Made by a program: the position numbers and the translations under genes. The notes under the pieces are model-generated. The model had not been told where the DNA came from, ran no database searches, and was given only the letters and a program-made list of their open reading frames with translations. A stretch of 64,000 nucleotides of DNA. It comes from Astropecten irregularis. Its lineage: Eukaryota > Echinodermata > Asteroidea > Paxillosida > Astropectinidae. Numbering within the stretch: the stretch's first letter is position 1; each line of letters begins with the position of its first letter. The stretch spans positions 12,724,602 through 12,788,601 of the forward strand of contig OZ020257.1 of the NCBI GenBank assembly GCA_963971285.1, written 5' to 3'. Of this stretch, positions 1 through 12,165 are shown piece after piece.

Positions 1-111
1 TGGAGTCATATTGTGGAGATTATCTTGTTTTTTGTTAATGAACACTCAATCATGTGGCTCAATCCAAGGACATTTCATAATTGCTCATCAACAATAGCAA
101 CATGATCAAGG

Positions 112-255
112 GCGAATTTCATAAAACTTACGAGGCGTAGCTTACTTACGAGTTAAGACGCATCCATACTCAATGGACGCTTCGCATCTTTGTGATGCGG
201 CGCGGCTAGGACGCATCGCAAATCGAGTTGCGACACATCGCGCAGCTTTATGAAA
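112..255. repeat. Foldback-type short element
   Basis: The left end reads GCGAATTTCATAAA and the right end reads TTTATGAAATTGGCCC, an imperfect inverted pair of the kind seen at other MITE ends in this window. Internal sequence repeats GACGCATC-like words. Confidence 0.4.
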
Positions 256-263
256 TTGGCCCC

Positions 264-413
264 TGGGGTCAATTTCACCAAACTTATCATACTGTACTAT
301 CAATCATAGGACTTATGATGCATTGCAGCCCTACACAGGATACGATGGGTTATCCTTTGTACAAGTATTAACTCGAGTTACGATCGATCGTAGGGCTTCG
401 TAAAATCGACCCT
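264..413. repeat. Family D MITE, GATCGATCGTA-type
   Basis: Ends read GGGGTCAATTTCACCAAA and the complement of GGGTCGATTTTACGAAGC. The interior carries ACTCGAGTTACGATCGATCG. Matching copies are at 26178-26315, 55613-55751, 55752-55866 and 60497-60593. Confidence 0.75.
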
Positions 414-653
414 GGGCTTGGGACTGGATAATCAGTTTGGGATTGGGATTTGTGATGCTTTGGGATTAGAACTGGGGATGGGATTGAGTTTGGGACGGCT
501 ACTGGGGTATTGGGACGAGGATTTGGAATGGGGTAAGGGTTCAGATTTGGGTTGCAATAGGGCTTGGGGGAAGGTTTGAGATTGGGACTGGGGTGGATTT
601 GGGGTTGGGTTTGGGCTTGTTTGGAGTTTGGAGTTGGTCAGTTGGCCATTTTT

Positions 654-770
654 GTTCGCACTTCTTGTAAGGTCTCAACATTTCAACTAGCCTGCTCTAG
701 TCATGGTCATCTGATGATGACTAGAGCAGGCTAGTCGAAATGTTGAGACATTTATACGAGATGTGCGAAC
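654..770. repeat. Long hairpin (foldback)
   Basis: Arms 672-704 and about 717-749 are nearly perfect inverted complements (CTAGCCTGCTCTAGTCAT against ATGACTAGAGCAGGCTAG), with an outer pair GTTCGCAC/GTGCGAAC at 654 and 770. Confidence 0.85.
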
Positions 771-3140
771 GAAATAGAAGTGCGAAAGTACAAATGATTC
801 TTACATGGTGTTTCCACAAACCGATCCACAATACAATCAACAATGCTAGAAACTTTCTTTCTTTTTCAAAGATGTACAACAATCATGAAAGGATGTGATC
901 TCGAGCACTCCAAACTTTAATTTTCAACATTTGAGAACCATATTGGCAGTCACCAGCAACGCCCAACAGTGACAATACTATTTTCCTGAGCCAGTACTGA
1001 ATGTAACCGCTCAGCCTTGAAACCAACAGGGAATTTGATGCTCAGTGCTCACAACCATAAAGATGAGCAGAGAGACTGGTTGGCTGACAAGCAATCAAAC
1101 ATCTGGACTCGTTTCATACACACATTTCAAGGGCTACATATTACATATGTGAGCACAGCAGGCATACTGTCAATAACTGCACTTAATCATTGCACGCTCT
1201 TTTCCAGAGGAAAGAAAAATATCAAAACCTAGCAGGTTAACTGACAGCTCCAATTAAAAATTAAGCTGAAATTGGAACCGGCGTGCCAATTTACGTAAAC
1301 TATCAGGTGACAAGTTGAACGAGTTTTATATCTCATTTCGTTGGTACCATTTTAAAAAGATCTAAATTATAATAAAACTGCCATAAATTGCTTGTCAACT
1401 GCTTGTTTTATGGGGTGACGCTGTCAATTTCGTCGAAAGTGGCACTGTTTTCCCATTAGGATGGTACCGCCATCTGATGTTGTGAAATTACTGTGCTATC
1501 TGATCGTTGAAATCTGGGACGTCTTTAGCTGATCTTCTTGTTTTATTGGCTTAGATACAGACTTGTGGAATGAACCCTTTAATTACAGCCGTCAACTCTC
1601 ATTAAGCTGCCCAGACCGGTTCGACTATTTCGCTGTCGCAGATCTAGGTCATACAGTGGAACGCAGATGAAACGAACACGACATGATCTACAGAAATTGT
1701 CCGTTATAGCGGTCATTCTTTATGGGCAATTCCATATTAATGTAAGTTACCTGCTAAGTGACTTCGACCTACATGTATTCCTTGATCAATCATTGTTTTG
1801 TTGGAATTACCAAGTATACCAGTTATGATTCCTTGAAATGCACATGTAATTATGAAAAAAGAGGTACGGTAACTTACATATGTTACAAAATGTCCCGAAA
1901 TCATGGAAATGACCTACATGGCAACTTTAAAGAACATGGCATGTTTTGTACACAACCGAGAGCCAAGGATGATGTTCGGTATCGAGCTGAAAATGTTCGG
2001 TAAAGCGGTGTCTGTCATAGTGGCTAAGTTCCACTGTAAATGGACGGCGAATCCAAGAAAGACACTAAGCAAAAGAAGTAGGATCACACAATTCATTCAA
2101 AGAGGATTTCGTTAAATCCATACGCACAGAAGAAGGCCTACAGTGTTATTTCATATTGAAAGCTGAGAGCACAATCCTACGTTTCACAGGTTTAATGTTC
2201 CGAGTCTCCTACTGCCCCATTCATACATTGCTTCCATGCAGGTAATATGCACAATATCACCAGTGTATGAATTGAACAGTATTTGGAGGAGGGGGGGGGG
2301 GGGGTGGGGGTTAGTGGCTTTGTATGACTGTCGAAAGTGTAGACTTGCGAAACAGAATCTCCGATAGTGAAACTCGACCATGGCAGATTTGATTGCGTTC
2401 ATAAATCTATTCCCATTTCAATGTCATTCCACAACATGTACACTGTACGTACCAATGGATGTACGTGTAGTATGCAGCCCCACCCCTACAACATCCCTTG
2501 AGAAACTATACACAACGCGCCGAATACTCGTCCTGGTTTGTGTGTTTGTATTAATGTGCGTTTCTCCATGTATACTGATATGATTGGACACGGTTTAATA
2601 AGATCTTCATTTGGGCGATTCTACAGCCTCGGGATTATTGTATATTAGCTCTAGATAGATGGGTTCTTTTTTTTTTCTGGGTGAGCTCGGCTACACAAAG
2701 AACCAGGGATGATTCTCCAATTACAGCGAGGGTTATTTAAAATTACACTGTATTGAATATTTTCTTGCTTTTCCTTTTACATTGTATTTCCGCGTTATCC
2801 ATGAATAAGCCTTAAAATTCCATCTGAATGGAAATTGTTCAAAATTAAGATGCCAGCGTGGTGGAAACTCCACAAACACAATTAGATATACAACAGTGTG
2901 GCATTATTTGGGGAAAAGCCTCTTTGAATAAGATTAGCATATAAATGAATGAAATTAACATGCCAATACATGAAATTAACATATAAATAATACAAATTAG
3001 CATATAAATGAAATACTAATTACAAGGCATTGGAAAATACTCCCTGGGTTATTTTTGTTTTAATGGCTCTGGGAAAAAGTTCCTACGCTGTATAATTTAA
3101 CACAACTGGTCTACATGACCTGTTGCAACATGCAGCAAGC

Positions 3141-3359
3141 TACAGTATTTCTTCAGTCTTTTCTCTTTTATTTTTGATCTTTTACTAATCTTTAACTTGT
3201 TTTTACTAATTTCTGGATAAATACACCATTTCTAGCGGAAAGATTTAAAAGGTATGTTTCTACCACCACCATTTTCATACCCATATCTCCATCTTCATAT
3301 ACGTGAATCTGTGAACAATTCTGTTTTGGTGTCTTACCAAAGTATGATACTACCTTTAA
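3141..3359. mobile_element. Family A MITE, truncated at its left end
   Basis: Only the right half survives, ending CCAAAGTATGATACTACC then TTTAA. Confidence 0.75.
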
Positions 3360-4033
3360 ACAAACTTCTGTAATTTAAAAACCTCGAAACAATTTCCATT
3401 TTATGAGTAAGAATTTGTCACCTAGATCCTCCTTCAATGATATTCTCAAAATGTTCTTAAGAATTCATCCTTCAATAATCCTGGCTGTAAATAACCTTTT
3501 TTTCACTCCCTTTAAAAAATTCATTCATTCTCAGCCGTCGTGTACATGTATGTATAAACGCGCCAAAGGTAATACCCCGCCAAATATGCATTCCTTTCGC
3601 CGACAGTAATTGTAGTTTACGGCCGGCAAAGATTCTCCTGTCAGTATTCCTCCGAGGTTCGGCCGACTTCTTACAAAGCGGCGGCGGATCATCTTGCAGA
3701 GGTCTATCACAACCTCCTAGCCCTGTTCTCTCTTGACCCCTTCCTCAAGCCCCTACAGGCAGACAGACAGTCAAGGCACACAACGAACGGATCTAGACTG
3801 TCGGGGCCCTCGTTGTTGTCGTCTACTACTAGACTAGGGTATATCGATCAGGTGATTGTTTGGACGACAAAAACTTGGCAAAAATCTCGCCAGGCAAAGT
3901 ATGATCAATGGACAACTACTCTGACATCACCGTGCGGTATATCACTTTTTGTAAAGTAACGCCAAACACCTGTATTGCAGTGATATTACATTTTTCTTTT
4001 AAAGGTACATGTACGGTACATTGTACATGTTCA

Positions 4034-4447
4034 TGTACTATCATACTGTGGTAGCATACCAAAACAGAAATCTTCACAGATTTACCTACATGTATATAAC
4101 TTACAGGGTATGAAGATGGTAATGGTAGAAATGTGCCATTAAAACTGTTCTGCCTGATAAGTAAGCTTACTGCCTGAAATGCTGTATTTATCAAGAAAAG
4201 AGTAAAAACCAATGACCAAAAACAATTTTGATCTTTTAAAGAGCAAAAAAAAAATAAATAAAAAAAAAAGATAAAACAAATTAAATACATGTACTGGGCA
4301 TTTTTCACTTTTTTTCAATTTTTTTTTCTCAAAAAGTGGGCACCATATGGGACTGATAATTTCACAGATGACTGTTACTGTATCTTCCTTAATAATTTTG
4401 CCCATGAAACTGTTTTTCTTTGACAAAAAGTATGATATTACCTTTAA
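4034..4447. mobile_element. Family A MITE, inverted orientation
   Basis: Starts GTACTATCATACTGTGGTAG and ends AAGTATGATATTACC-TTTAA, with an A-rich expansion at 4247-4271. Confidence 0.75.
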
Positions 4448-4961
4448 GTACACGTCGTCACTGTGCAAATCAGATTTCAGTATGAGAGAATCTGTCACTA
4501 TATAGTACCCCTTATCGGTGAATGGGTTACACTGCATGCAGGGCTATCAACACTTACCCTCTAGTAATACCTACAGTAACGGGATTCCCTGGGACGTAAG
4601 TGATTTTGAAATGTGAATAAAGCTGCCCTGTGAGCAAATTTTTCACTGGATTGCCCGAGCAACAAAATACATTTGGAATTCAAATTCAATTTAAATCAAG
4701 TCTACATGTATGAATAAAAGAACAAATCAATGTTAATCAAAATAAATGTTGTTTTTGAAATTCATGCAAGTGTTGAGGCTTGGAGCTTTCATTTTGAGAG
4801 GGAGTACCCAATTTACACAACAAAATTACTCAATAAAAACCTGGTTTTAGTGAAAGGTGTATTTTCAATTCATTCAGGTTTAACATGAGATGTTGAAGTG
4901 TACTGAATTTAGTAGACAAAATGTTTAATTTGAGGCCAAATTTAAAGTAAAATATTGTTTA

Positions 4962-5105
4962 ATTTTGAAAGGTGAACAAAGAACAATTTATGGAGCGGGA
5001 TTCGAACCGCCGACCTCCTGAATACCGTACAGGCGCTCCACCAAAAACATTCAGTCAGTTTCCCTTGTGGTTGTTTGATGATTATTGTTTAACTTTGTGT
5101 CACAC
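4962..5105 (-). repeat. tRNA-derived SINE-like unit
   Basis: On the minus strand a tRNA-like 3' half (GGTTCGAATCCCGCTCC) precedes a conserved tail ending TTCACCTTTCAA. It is followed on the plus strand by the family's usual flank with TTTCCCTTGTGGTTGTTTGA. Confidence 0.65.
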
Positions 5106-5857
5106 TTGTGTCTGACATATTGGCAATAAAACAGAAGAGGGCGTTCATTTATATTTTATATTATATTATTTTATTATTTTATATTATATTTTTAATTTAT
5201 ATTCATGCCAAACAAGAATGTCATAATCACCCCAAATATTCCCCCTTTTGCACAGGAAATCGCAACAAGAAGTGTTGCTAGGAAACACAGTAACCAAGAC
5301 TACCAGTACCTGACCTCATAACATGTAGGCCTACTACCAAAGATTTATCCCAAGATTAAGAGGGGCCGACCAAAATTTACAAGACGTACAACTCCTAAAT
5401 GCTTTAACATATTACTTTCTAGTGGTTCGATATCTTTACGAGCTGTGTAATTTGAGAACCAAATGACTTTACTCAGCAATGCACATACATTCATATGCAT
5501 GCATGCTATGCCATATCAAATACAGGCAGATGAAATGAAGTAATAAATTGAAAAGGTCACATCATATAGGCCTTGTGTTTCCTAACACACTCTACAAGGG
5601 TCTAGAATTACCATGTGTTAAATATAGGGCCAGTTATAGGCCTTTAGAAAAGGGAAAGTGGAAAATTGGATCTATACAATTGAATTGCATCTGCATAATA
5701 ATATCTAGGAATTTGACACCCTTTCGCTGTGCATGTGGTACAACCAATGGCACGATAGAAATATTCAGCTTTAACGTTGGACATTGTTTTCAATGCACTG
5801 TGCACTGACATATATCCCATGGCAAGTTTGAGTTTAAATTATCTGTTCATACCATTG

Positions 5858-6201
5858 TTAAAGGTATAGGCCAACATTAATGATTGGTAATGGTCACAGA
5901 ACATGCTAATCCGCATGAAATAATAAGCCTGTGAAAATTTAAGCTCAATCGGATATCTGAGTCTCAAGAAAATAGTGAAAAAAACTTTTCTTTTCTTAAA
6001 AAACATTGAAGCCTAAAGAATGTTTCAGATCTTGGCAAAACGTAAATTATTTGTTTTTAAAAATACTTTTCTTAGCAGGGGGTTTCTAAACTTTCTATCG
6101 TGTCCATCTTTACACAATGTACATTGTATCTAGGCTAAGTTAGAGGTAAATCTGTGACATTTCTGTTTTGGTTTGTTACCAATCCTGTACTGTACCTTTA
6201 A
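5858..6201. mobile_element. Family B MITE
   Basis: Begins TTAAAGGTATAGG and ends CAATCCTGTACTGTACC-TTTAA, with TTAA at both ends. The interior has GTGAAAATTTAAGCTCAATC, typical of the family. Confidence 0.75.
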
Positions 6202-7831
6202 GAAAATTCATATTTTTACTTCACAGATGTTGATATTTCATTCACCTACTCTTTGTGTCCTTAATTCTGCAATATTTTCTTTCGTTATATTAAAAGAATG
6301 CCTAACTTAAGAAAATTCCACCGCAGACTTTGTGATTCCAATGGAAATCTTTGAATATTAAGACTTGCATGAAGCCTTATGTGCTTGTGTGTGACAGGCA
6401 CTCAGTTGCTATGGAGATAACACTTACTGATCTTGTGACAAGTAGCAGAGACTAGTAGTATTTGACAATTGACTGATACAGTAAGCCCCTCCCACACGTC
6501 AGCATGGAACACTTGTTCAATCTCTAGTTAGATTGGAGAGGTGGATTAAATGCATAGCACGTTCTTAGTACTGTGTTTCAAAGGCGTTTAAAGGTTTACT
6601 GTAATCAAAACTCATATCAAGTTAAATCTAGGCCTACATAGTGTCTGTATTGTTACCAAACTCAACAAATCTCATTATTTGTGCTAACAAAAAATTGTAC
6701 ATAAAAAAGGAGGTATTCTTTTTTACGCACCCCACTTTTCAGGACGAAAAACTTTGGTACGCCACATTATGAAGAACGCCACACAGTATACTCGCAAACC
6801 TGTTGAACCTGCGTTTTTATTCAAATCGAAGAGCAAAATCCTACATACAATGGGTGCGAGCCAGCATTTGCTACTGCGGTGTGAGCAAGCCTACTTGTTC
6901 TGACATAGATGACTTCACACGCATTGTTGCGTGGATTGGTTCCAAGGGGAATGTTCGGAGGGCGGGGCATACATGGAACTGATTTAATTTTTTTTTGGGG
7001 GGGGGTGTCAAATTTAAATTTGACAGCACTTACATTACATATATGTACATTCTAGTCATTATGATTTACTGTATGCTCTAAGCAATATTGTTTCCCAAAT
7101 TTGATTACAGAAAACCTTTAAGGCGGGCACATGCATGACTTGAGAAAAATACTTGCGCATGTTAGGCATAAATCACTGAGTGTCATTGGTTCGGTCCAAA
7201 TAGGGCTTGGCTCAAGAGAGATCATCAGTCAGTCTTAATATTCCAGAATGGTAGGGCCTATATCTGTGCAAAATTTTGTTCATATAATTTTGCCCAAATA
7301 TTGTGTGTGATAGTGGGAGGTAACGCACCCGGTATACAAGGAAATGTAGAGTGAAATTTCAGCCCCCTATAGGTACTGTACATCCAGGCAAAAATGTGAC
7401 ATGTATGGATCTCCTAAGTGGAATTTCTTTCGCTATGATAGGATGACGACATTCCTTGGACTTTGTCTGTCCATGGAGGTAGCCTCCATGGTCTGTCATG
7501 GTGTCTGTTGCAGGTCTAATACTGACCACTGACCAGTACAGAATGGACTTCAGACTGACGTCTGCCTTCTGGAGTTTTGCTGGTTGCATTTACAAACACT
7601 ACAAATACAATGAGCGTTGCAAAGTGTTTTTGGCTTAAATTCAAAGTTATTGCCACGTCAATGGTCAATTACCGTAAGTTAATTTGTAATAAAAAAGATG
7701 GTAATAGAAATATATGGATCCTCTTGTTTTCCCTACTTACCCATGACTTTAATCAAAGTTAATCACCAAAAATTATGATCTGCAAAATATCAATAATTTA
7801 CATAAATTTCACACCGACAAAATAAAAGACG

Positions 7832-8105
7832 GGAAGAATTCCACTGACGGCCATCACTTGTACACAAAACTATCGCACCGACAGAGGGCGTTATGAGAAA
7901 AATGGCTGTCGCTGCATTCGAAGTGTATAATTGTACATGTAGGTAAAAAAAACTGTGAAACTCACGTTTTAGATATTCTACCCTGGTTTTATACACCTGA
8001 GAATGAAGTTCATCATGACTAATAAGTTAACTCTTGGAGGATGTAATCCATTTTCCGTATTGGTCATTGGTGGAATTCTTGGAGATACGCCATTCCGTTA
8101 GTGCA
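7832..8105. repeat. Family F dispersed element
   Basis: Starts AGAATTCCACTGACGGCCAT and carries GACAGAGGGCGTTATGAG. Recognisable relatives occur at 32412-32690 and 49848-50145, each with an inverted ending near TCCGTANTGG and GGTGGAATTCTT. Confidence 0.6.
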
Positions 8106-8496
8106 CTTTACTCCACAAGGATAATTTTCAGACCCCATAATTTCCCTCAAAAATCAAAGCCCTGCCCTCTTTCCACAAATGTAACCTTGCTAATATTGAA
8201 GAGGACACCACAACAAGTCAATAGGTGAGTTAGTTTACTGTAGAACTAGAAGCCATGTCTGAAAATAATCCTTGTGGACTAAAGCCCACTAACCCAGAAT
8301 TCTTTCCCAAATGAGATTTAGGGCCTAATTGAAGAATTTTGTCTGACAACCTGAACACTGAAAGTGCAGGTTAGAAACCAAATCCATCCCTGATTTCCTC
8401 AAGATGAACTGGACGTGCATATAATCAAAGTGAGTAAACAGACACACGGGGCAAAACAAACGAGAAAGCGGTTGAATTTCAATGCAATGATCTTAC

Positions 8497-8617
8497 CTGC
8501 CCAAACACCGGAAGCGGCCAGCATCAACTGTAGCGCGACCACCAGTACCACACCGGCCAACAAGTCGCTGGCACGGCGTCCACCCTCTCCCCCGCGATGG
8601 TAGTAGTTGGAACTCAT
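8497..8617 (-). CDS. Putative first coding exon of an unidentified membrane or secreted protein
   Basis: I do not recognise this gene. The segment reads from an ATG at 8617 (AAG ATG AG, A at -3) through about 40 codons to a strong donor, CAG|GTAAGATC, ending in phase 1. The peptide has a short charged N terminus (MSSNYYHRGGEGGRR), then a hydrophobic run at residues 19-40 rich in Leu, Val and Ala. That could be a signal anchor, a first transmembrane helix or a long signal peptide. The segment is GC-rich against AT-rich surroundings and has no repeat. I found no acceptor-side exon between 1 and 8400, so the rest may be small exons I missed or lie outside the window. It could also be a chance open frame beside a CpG-rich promoter. 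Confidence 0.45.
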
Positions 8618-9982
8618 CTTGGACACGACTTCCCTTGAAAAAGAAACGACGTCTGAGAGAATCCACTCATGGTTATTTTACGAAGAAGACTTGGCAAAAG
8701 CTGGTCTGTCGAGATCCAGTCGTTTAGGGATGGATATTGGGTGTCGATCGCAGAGAAATAGGAGTCATCTTTCTGCTCTGAGTGTCTAAGGATTCAGTGC
8801 ACGCATACACAACAAGACATACGTAGACACGCTTCCAGTCCACTTGACTTAAATGCTCGAGTGCCTTCCAGACAAAATATTATATCGAGTGTAGATGGTG
8901 CAAAGAGGCTTTGACCAAAACCAAAACCAAAACAAAACTCAAATTCTACTCGATTCACCTCAAGAAGACCTCCACATGTCTCAATTAGACAAAACACATT
9001 CCAAAGGTAGCATATAATTCGATTATGGACAATTTATGGTTTGCTCATGTCATCCCAAGACGTTTTTGTACATTTTTTTATTTCACCAACTCTACGCACC
9101 AACTACATGGAAATTAATATCGACGATTGCGGAAGGGAAATCCGGCGGCTCGAGCGGATGTTTAATATAGCGCCCTCTACGGTTACCGATTAAAATGACT
9201 TGCTTGGGGCAACTATTTCTACTTGCAGCAGCAAAATAAATCACCCCTGTATAAACAAGCATTACTATTGATACTTTTTGAGTACCGCTTGCTCTCCCAT
9301 TTGGTTTCCAGATTAAGCTGCCTTAAGATAACAATCAGCCGCTGTATTTTAAAGCTTGCAAAATTCAATTCCAACCATTAAATTGATTGCACTTTCAAGG
9401 GAAAAAAGTAACAAAATTATCAAAATGGCATGATGTTCACAATTTGTCATCAAAATGTTACATTTCTTTGCAACACAGCACCACACTGCCCAGCAAAGAT
9501 TTATGTTTAACAATAGGGGACTCTGAAAATGTACTTGCATCTTTTGAGCCATAATTTAATTATGGCTAACAGAAACATATATGGATATGACATCATTGAA
9601 AATGTCAAGACACTCTAAACCAAAGTTCCTTTAACTGCGCTCTAAACTACTAAAGGTTAAGAGAAGGTAGTTCTTTGACCCATCCAGTACTGCTAGGTGA
9701 TGTGCCTTTTGTTTCCGTCGAGGATGTGAGATGACGTCAATGCAGAAGGCATATTCAGCTTCATGACACCTTGCCTATTTCCCTTTGCATTATATGCAAT
9801 GGATGTGTGAGCGAGATCTCACCTATGAAAGTCATTGCAGGTGTTCAGAAATTCTTATAACCACCTAAAAATATTTATAGATTTTAGAGCAGAAAGTCTT
9901 GTGGTATTTCTAGAGAAGAATACATGTATCTGGCTGGATGGCTGAATTCTGTACCCTTGAATAAATAAATGAACAAGAAAAC

Positions 9983-10310
9983 TTAAAGGTATAATACGTG
10001 ATTGGTAAAATTCACAGAACAGCACTCACACTGATCCAGCCTGTGAAAATTTGAACTCAATCAGACATCTGAGTCACAAGAAAATTGCGAAAACTCGACT
10101 CAATTTTTCTTATAAAACATAAAGAATGGTTTTGATCTTACCCCGAGATCAAAACTATGTTTGACAAATTTCTGGATAAATAACACATTTCAAGTGGAAA
10201 TATTTTAACGGTATGTTTCTACCAGAACCATCTTCATATCCTGAAAGTTATACATAAATCTGTAAACATTTCTGTCTGGGTATGTTACCAATCCTGTACT
10301 GTACCCTTAA
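9983..10310. mobile_element. Family B MITE
   Basis: Bounded by TTAA on both sides; starts AAAGGTATAATACGTGATTG and ends ATCCTGTACTGTACCC. A short hairpin GATCTTACCCCGAGATC lies inside. Confidence 0.8.
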
Positions 10311-10739
10311 ATTTATGAGCAACAAGTTGAACAAAAACCAACACCTATGGCACACATATCATCAGGTCAAGGCTGTGTAACACAAGACATTTATTTCATT
10401 AGTCACTCAAAGTGAGATACCATCTTGTTCAACCTACATCTACTAAACGTCCGCTGTACAACTATTGGGGTTCTGTACTTTTCCATCCAGATGTTAACTA
10501 GATACGACCAGGTTTAAAATAAAACAATGATTAAAAAATATCATTACAAATAAAACATCAAATAACCACAAAGGAAACTGACTCAATTGAAAGTCATTGA
10601 AAAGTGAAGAAAAATTTGACATTGTTAATAATCGGCGTATCGATTAAATGATCCTTGGGATATAGTGGTATGTGAGTGGTTTCATTGCTTCTGACTGACA
10701 AAAGAACAAAGATAATTGACAATTTGGGGTCACCACCAA

Positions 10740-10845
10740 CGTAGGGCTGGATAGCTCAGTTGGACGGTAGAGTGTCTGTATTTCAGGAGGTCGCGGGTTC
10801 AAATCCCGCTCCAGTCAATTTTTCTTTGTTCACTTTTCAATGACA
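10740..10845 (+). repeat. tRNA-derived SINE-like unit
   Basis: Contains A-box-like TAGCTCAGTTGGACGG and B-box-like GGGTTCAAATCCCGC followed by the conserved tail TTTTTCTTTGTTCACTTTTC. The anticodon arm is degenerate, so this is not a working tRNA. Confidence 0.75.
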
Positions 10846-11388
10846 AATAAAACAAATTCAAAATATTCTGATTCTTTTTGAAAATCTGTGAACCCCCCCC
10901 CAAAAAAACAAAAAACAAAACAAAACCCAAAACAAGAGGTAGGTAGGTAGGTTTTTAAAAATCAAAGATTGATATTCTGCTGTTTTGGTTTCAACAGATC
11001 AGAATAAAAAAATTTATTTAAAAAAACAATAAACAAGATTATTGACAATGCTCGTTCTTTTCAGAGTGCAAAATGGGCTTATGTGACTCAAGAGAGAGCA
11101 AGTTTGCACAAAATAATAATCGGAAATCCCGCTCACGATGACGTCATCATTTTCTTTTCTTAACTTTTTACTTACAATTAAATGAAGTTAATTTGTCTCA
11201 TCATTAAACATACCGTACAAAAAAGCAGCAATAAAAACGAATCGATTAGAGCATGAACAAATCCGCAATTAAAAGAATTAACAGATTCAATCTTGATGTA
11301 TTGACATGACAGAGACAGAATAAGAAGCTTATACACAAATCTGCTTATTGTTGTATCAATAGCTAAAACAAACAATCGAATACCATTC

Positions 11389-11756
11389 TTAAAGGTAAGT
11401 TCATATTCTGGTTTTTATCAAAGAAATGCAGATTCATGGGCAAAAATATCAAGGAAGGTACAGTAACCAGTCATCTGTGAAATTTCTAGTCCCATACGGT
11501 GCCCACTTTATGAGAATATAGTGAAAAATGCCCAAGTGACGGTATTTTAAAATCTTTTTACAGGTTTTTTGATCTTCCAAAGATCAAAATTGTTTTTGGT
11601 CAATTGGTTTTACTCTTTTCTGGATAAATACAGCATGTAAGGCAGAGGAATTTTAACGGTATGTTTCTACCATCACCATCTTTATACCCTGTAAGTTATA
11701 GGTAAATCTGTGAAGATTTCTGTTTCGGTATGCTACCAAAGTATGATAAACCTTAA
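11389..11756. mobile_element. Family A MITE
   Basis: Flanked by TTAA. Ends are AAAGGTAAGTTCATATTC and CCAAAGTATGATAAACC. It lies in the spacer just beyond NCBP1. Confidence 0.8.
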
Positions 11757-11943
11757 AAGGTTGGCAATGGAAACATAATTCCAGGTAGGCAAAGTTATAG
11801 TAAACAGACCAATTTTTCTTAATACTGGCCTCCAGAATTTTCGGTGGACTTGAGAAAGGTTTCAACGACCTGTCTAACTTGAGTATGTAGAAAATAGAAG
11901 CTCGGTTTCAAAAACCTTCCTTCCGTTATAAAAGTAAAACAAG

Positions 11944-12080
11944 GGCCTGTTTGTTTCACCACAGATCTTGGTCGCCATTTTTTATCTTACAGATCCACGT
12001 CTAATGCAGATACGCTAAAATGGGATCCACAGCAGGTTTTGCGTGCAGGATTATTGATCGTGTTACTGAAACAAACAGGT
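11944..12080. repeat. TIR element beside the NCBP1 3' end
   Basis: Left end GGGCCTGTTTGTTTCACCAC and right end ACTGAAACAAACAGGTC are inverted. The foldback at 32170-32310 shares this terminal motif. Confidence 0.6.
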
Positions 12081-12165
12081 CACAAGTTTACTTCACAACC
12101 AGCGGCCTCGTTGGGGAGGTAGGGTGCGGATAGGGTGGTGAGGGGGAAGCTACAGCTTGTTTCCA

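Larger units (their letters stand above)
1..8400. other. Non-coding region, mostly repeats; no exon recognised
   Basis: Open frames here are short, lack family motifs and are not bounded by convincing splice pairs. Contents include a foldback element (112-255), a family D MITE (264-413), a G-rich stretch (412-640), a long hairpin (654-770), family A and B MITEs and a tRNA-like unit. Positions 3600-3870 are a non-repetitive GC-richer patch that could be an unrecognised regulatory region or exon. Confidence 0.5.
8620..12165. other. Spacer downstream of NCBP1; no gene recognised
   Basis: This stretch holds the upstream region of the putative exon at 8497-8617, a family B MITE, a tRNA-derived repeat, a family A MITE, and a TIR element immediately 3' of the NCBP1 stop. 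The NCBP1 3' UTR must lie at its right end, but I could not place a poly(A) signal. Confidence 0.5.

Noticed and set aside
7359..7589. 76-residue minus-strand frame near the orphan exon
   Set aside because: It lacks a convincing acceptor in the needed phase and shows no domain, so I did not join it to 8497-8617.
10743..10816. tRNA gene candidate (also at 18222, 35680 and 41450)
   Set aside because: B-box and T arm are good, but the acceptor and anticodon arms do not pair and the conserved 3' tail is shared among copies, so these are tRNA-derived repeats.
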